NCBI GenBank assembly: GCA_023416875.1
Contig: JAEZGT010000245.1
Coordinates: forward strand, 1-5,709
Source of the DNA: Pseudomonadota bacterium
GTDB lineage: Bacteria > Pseudomonadota > Gammaproteobacteria > Pseudomonadales > Cellvibrionaceae
Direction of reading: 5' to 3'
DNA length: 5,709 nucleotides
Shown here: piece after piece, positions 5,109-5,709 of the stretch
Layout: each line of letters starts with the position of its first letter
How positions within the stretch are numbered: the first letter of the stretch is position 1
The notes under the pieces: model-generated
What the model saw: only the letters and a program-made list of their open reading frames with translations
What the model was told of the DNA's origin: nothing
The model's database searches: none
Position numbers and translations under genes: made by a program

Positions 5109-5709
5109 ATGGCAGTGACCATCAAAACCCCAGACGAAATAGCAAAGATGCGCGTAGCCGGGCGCAAAGCCGCCGAGGTGTTGGAATACATCGAGCCCTA
5201 TATAGTGCCAGGCGTCAGCACTGGCGAGCTCGACCGCCTGTGCCATGAGTACATCACTCAGGTGCAACACGCAATTCCGGCACCGCTCAACTATAAAGAA
5301 TTTCCCAAATCCATCTGCACCTCGGTCAACCACGTGGTATGTCATGGAATACCGTCGGATAAGAAGATTCTTAAGAACGGTGACATCATCAACGTGGACA
5401 TCACCGTCATCTTTGACGGCTACCACGGCGATACCAGCAAAATGTTTTTCGTCGGCAAAGTGGCGCCACACGCCGAGCGCTTGGTGAAAATCACTCAGGA
5501 ATGCCTCTATAAAGGTATAGAAGTGGTCAAGCCGGGCGCCCGCCTGGGCGATATAGGTCACGTTATTCAACAACATGCGGAAAGCCACTACTACTCGATC
5601 GTGCGCGACTATTGCGGGCATGGCATCGGTAAGATTTTTCATGAAGATCCGCAGGTATTGCACTACGGCACACCCGGTACCGGAATGGAACTGTTGGAAG
5701 GTATGACTT
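5109..5709 (+). CDS. map: Methionine aminopeptidase type I, 3'-truncated by the window
   Basis: The first 200 codons are present and the gene runs off the right edge; the family is about 260 residues. The enzyme removes the initiator methionine from new proteins at the ribosome, using two divalent metal ions. The translation starts MAVTIKTPDEIAKMRVAGRK, as in other type I enzymes. Catalytic positions keep E. coli numbering: His79 in VVCHGIP, metal ligands Asp97 (NVDITV) and Asp108 (GYHGDTSKMF), His171 (YCGHGIG) and His178 (FHEDP). The last two metal-binding glutamates would fall beyond the window. The ATG at 5109 is chosen by this match; no clear Shine-Dalgarno precedes it. It is divergent from rpsB, the usual gammaproteobacterial arrangement, placing Met excision beside ribosomal genes. 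Confidence 0.97.
   Translation, partial: MAVTIKTPDEIAKMRVAGRKAAEVLEYIEPYIVPGVSTGELDRLCHEYITQVQHAIPAPLNYKEFPKSICTSVNHVVCHGIPSDKKILKNGDIINVDITVIFDGYHGDTSKMFFVGKVAPHAERLVKITQECLYKGIEVVKPGARLGDIGHVIQQHAESHYYSIVRDYCGHGIGKIFHEDPQVLHYGTPGTGMELLEGMT

Noticed and set aside
5037..5663. 208-codon minus-strand frame opposite map
   Set aside because: map on the plus strand keeps all its catalytic residues; the opposite frame has no family resemblance and is a shadow.
1..5709. Search for an undescribed accessory system, mobile element, CRISPR array or tRNA/rRNA
   Set aside because: Every long coding stretch is a recognised core gene in conserved order. I saw no direct-repeat array, transposase, integrase, insertion-site duplication or tRNA-like cloverleaf by eye.

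Overview
This window is a core housekeeping locus from a gammaproteobacterium. Seven protein-coding genes are recognisable. Six lie on the minus strand and read right to left: rpsB, tsf, pyrH, frr, uppS, cdsA, and then the first codons of dxr, which runs off the left edge (seven minus-strand genes in all counting dxr). One gene, map, reads rightward on the plus strand and is cut by the right edge. In Enterobacteriaceae dxr sits between frr and uppS. Here it follows cdsA, the order I recall for Pseudomonas and its relatives. With the protein sequences and moderate GC content, this suggests a marine-type gammaproteobacterium near Pseudomonadales/Cellvibrionales. That placement is an inference from memory, not a database result.

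Right part (4795-5709): map (methionine aminopeptidase) and rpsB (ribosomal protein S2) diverge from a 314-bp intergenic region. This region holds a good extended -10 promoter for rpsB with a GC-rich discriminator. It is followed by a leader RNA of about 145 nt with several hairpins, in the place where gammaproteobacteria carry the S2 autoregulatory leader (the E. coli tff/t44 region). A weaker candidate promoter serves map.

Middle part (2951-4794): rpsB and tsf (EF-Ts) are separated by 117 nt containing a strong intrinsic-terminator-like hairpin. tsf and pyrH are separated by 110 nt containing a second one. These two hairpins probably step down transcription from the very highly expressed translation genes to the lower-demand metabolic genes, unless pyrH has its own promoter that I could not identify.

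Left part (1-2950): pyrH, frr, uppS, cdsA and dxr are tightly packed. pyrH/frr and uppS/cdsA each overlap by 8 nt, frr/uppS are 20 nt apart, and cdsA/dxr are 5 nt apart, which suggests translational coupling. uppS and cdsA start with GTG. Functionally the cluster joins translation (S2, EF-Ts, ribosome recycling factor, N-terminal Met removal), pyrimidine nucleotide supply (UMP kinase), and envelope precursor supply (undecaprenyl diphosphate synthase, CDP-diacylglycerol synthase, and DXP reductoisomerase feeding the isoprenoid pathway).

I see no mobile element, CRISPR array, tRNA, rRNA, toxin-antitoxin or defence genes, and no evidence of an undescribed system. The points worth a second look are regulatory: the rpsB leader, the two internal terminators, and the coupled gene junctions.
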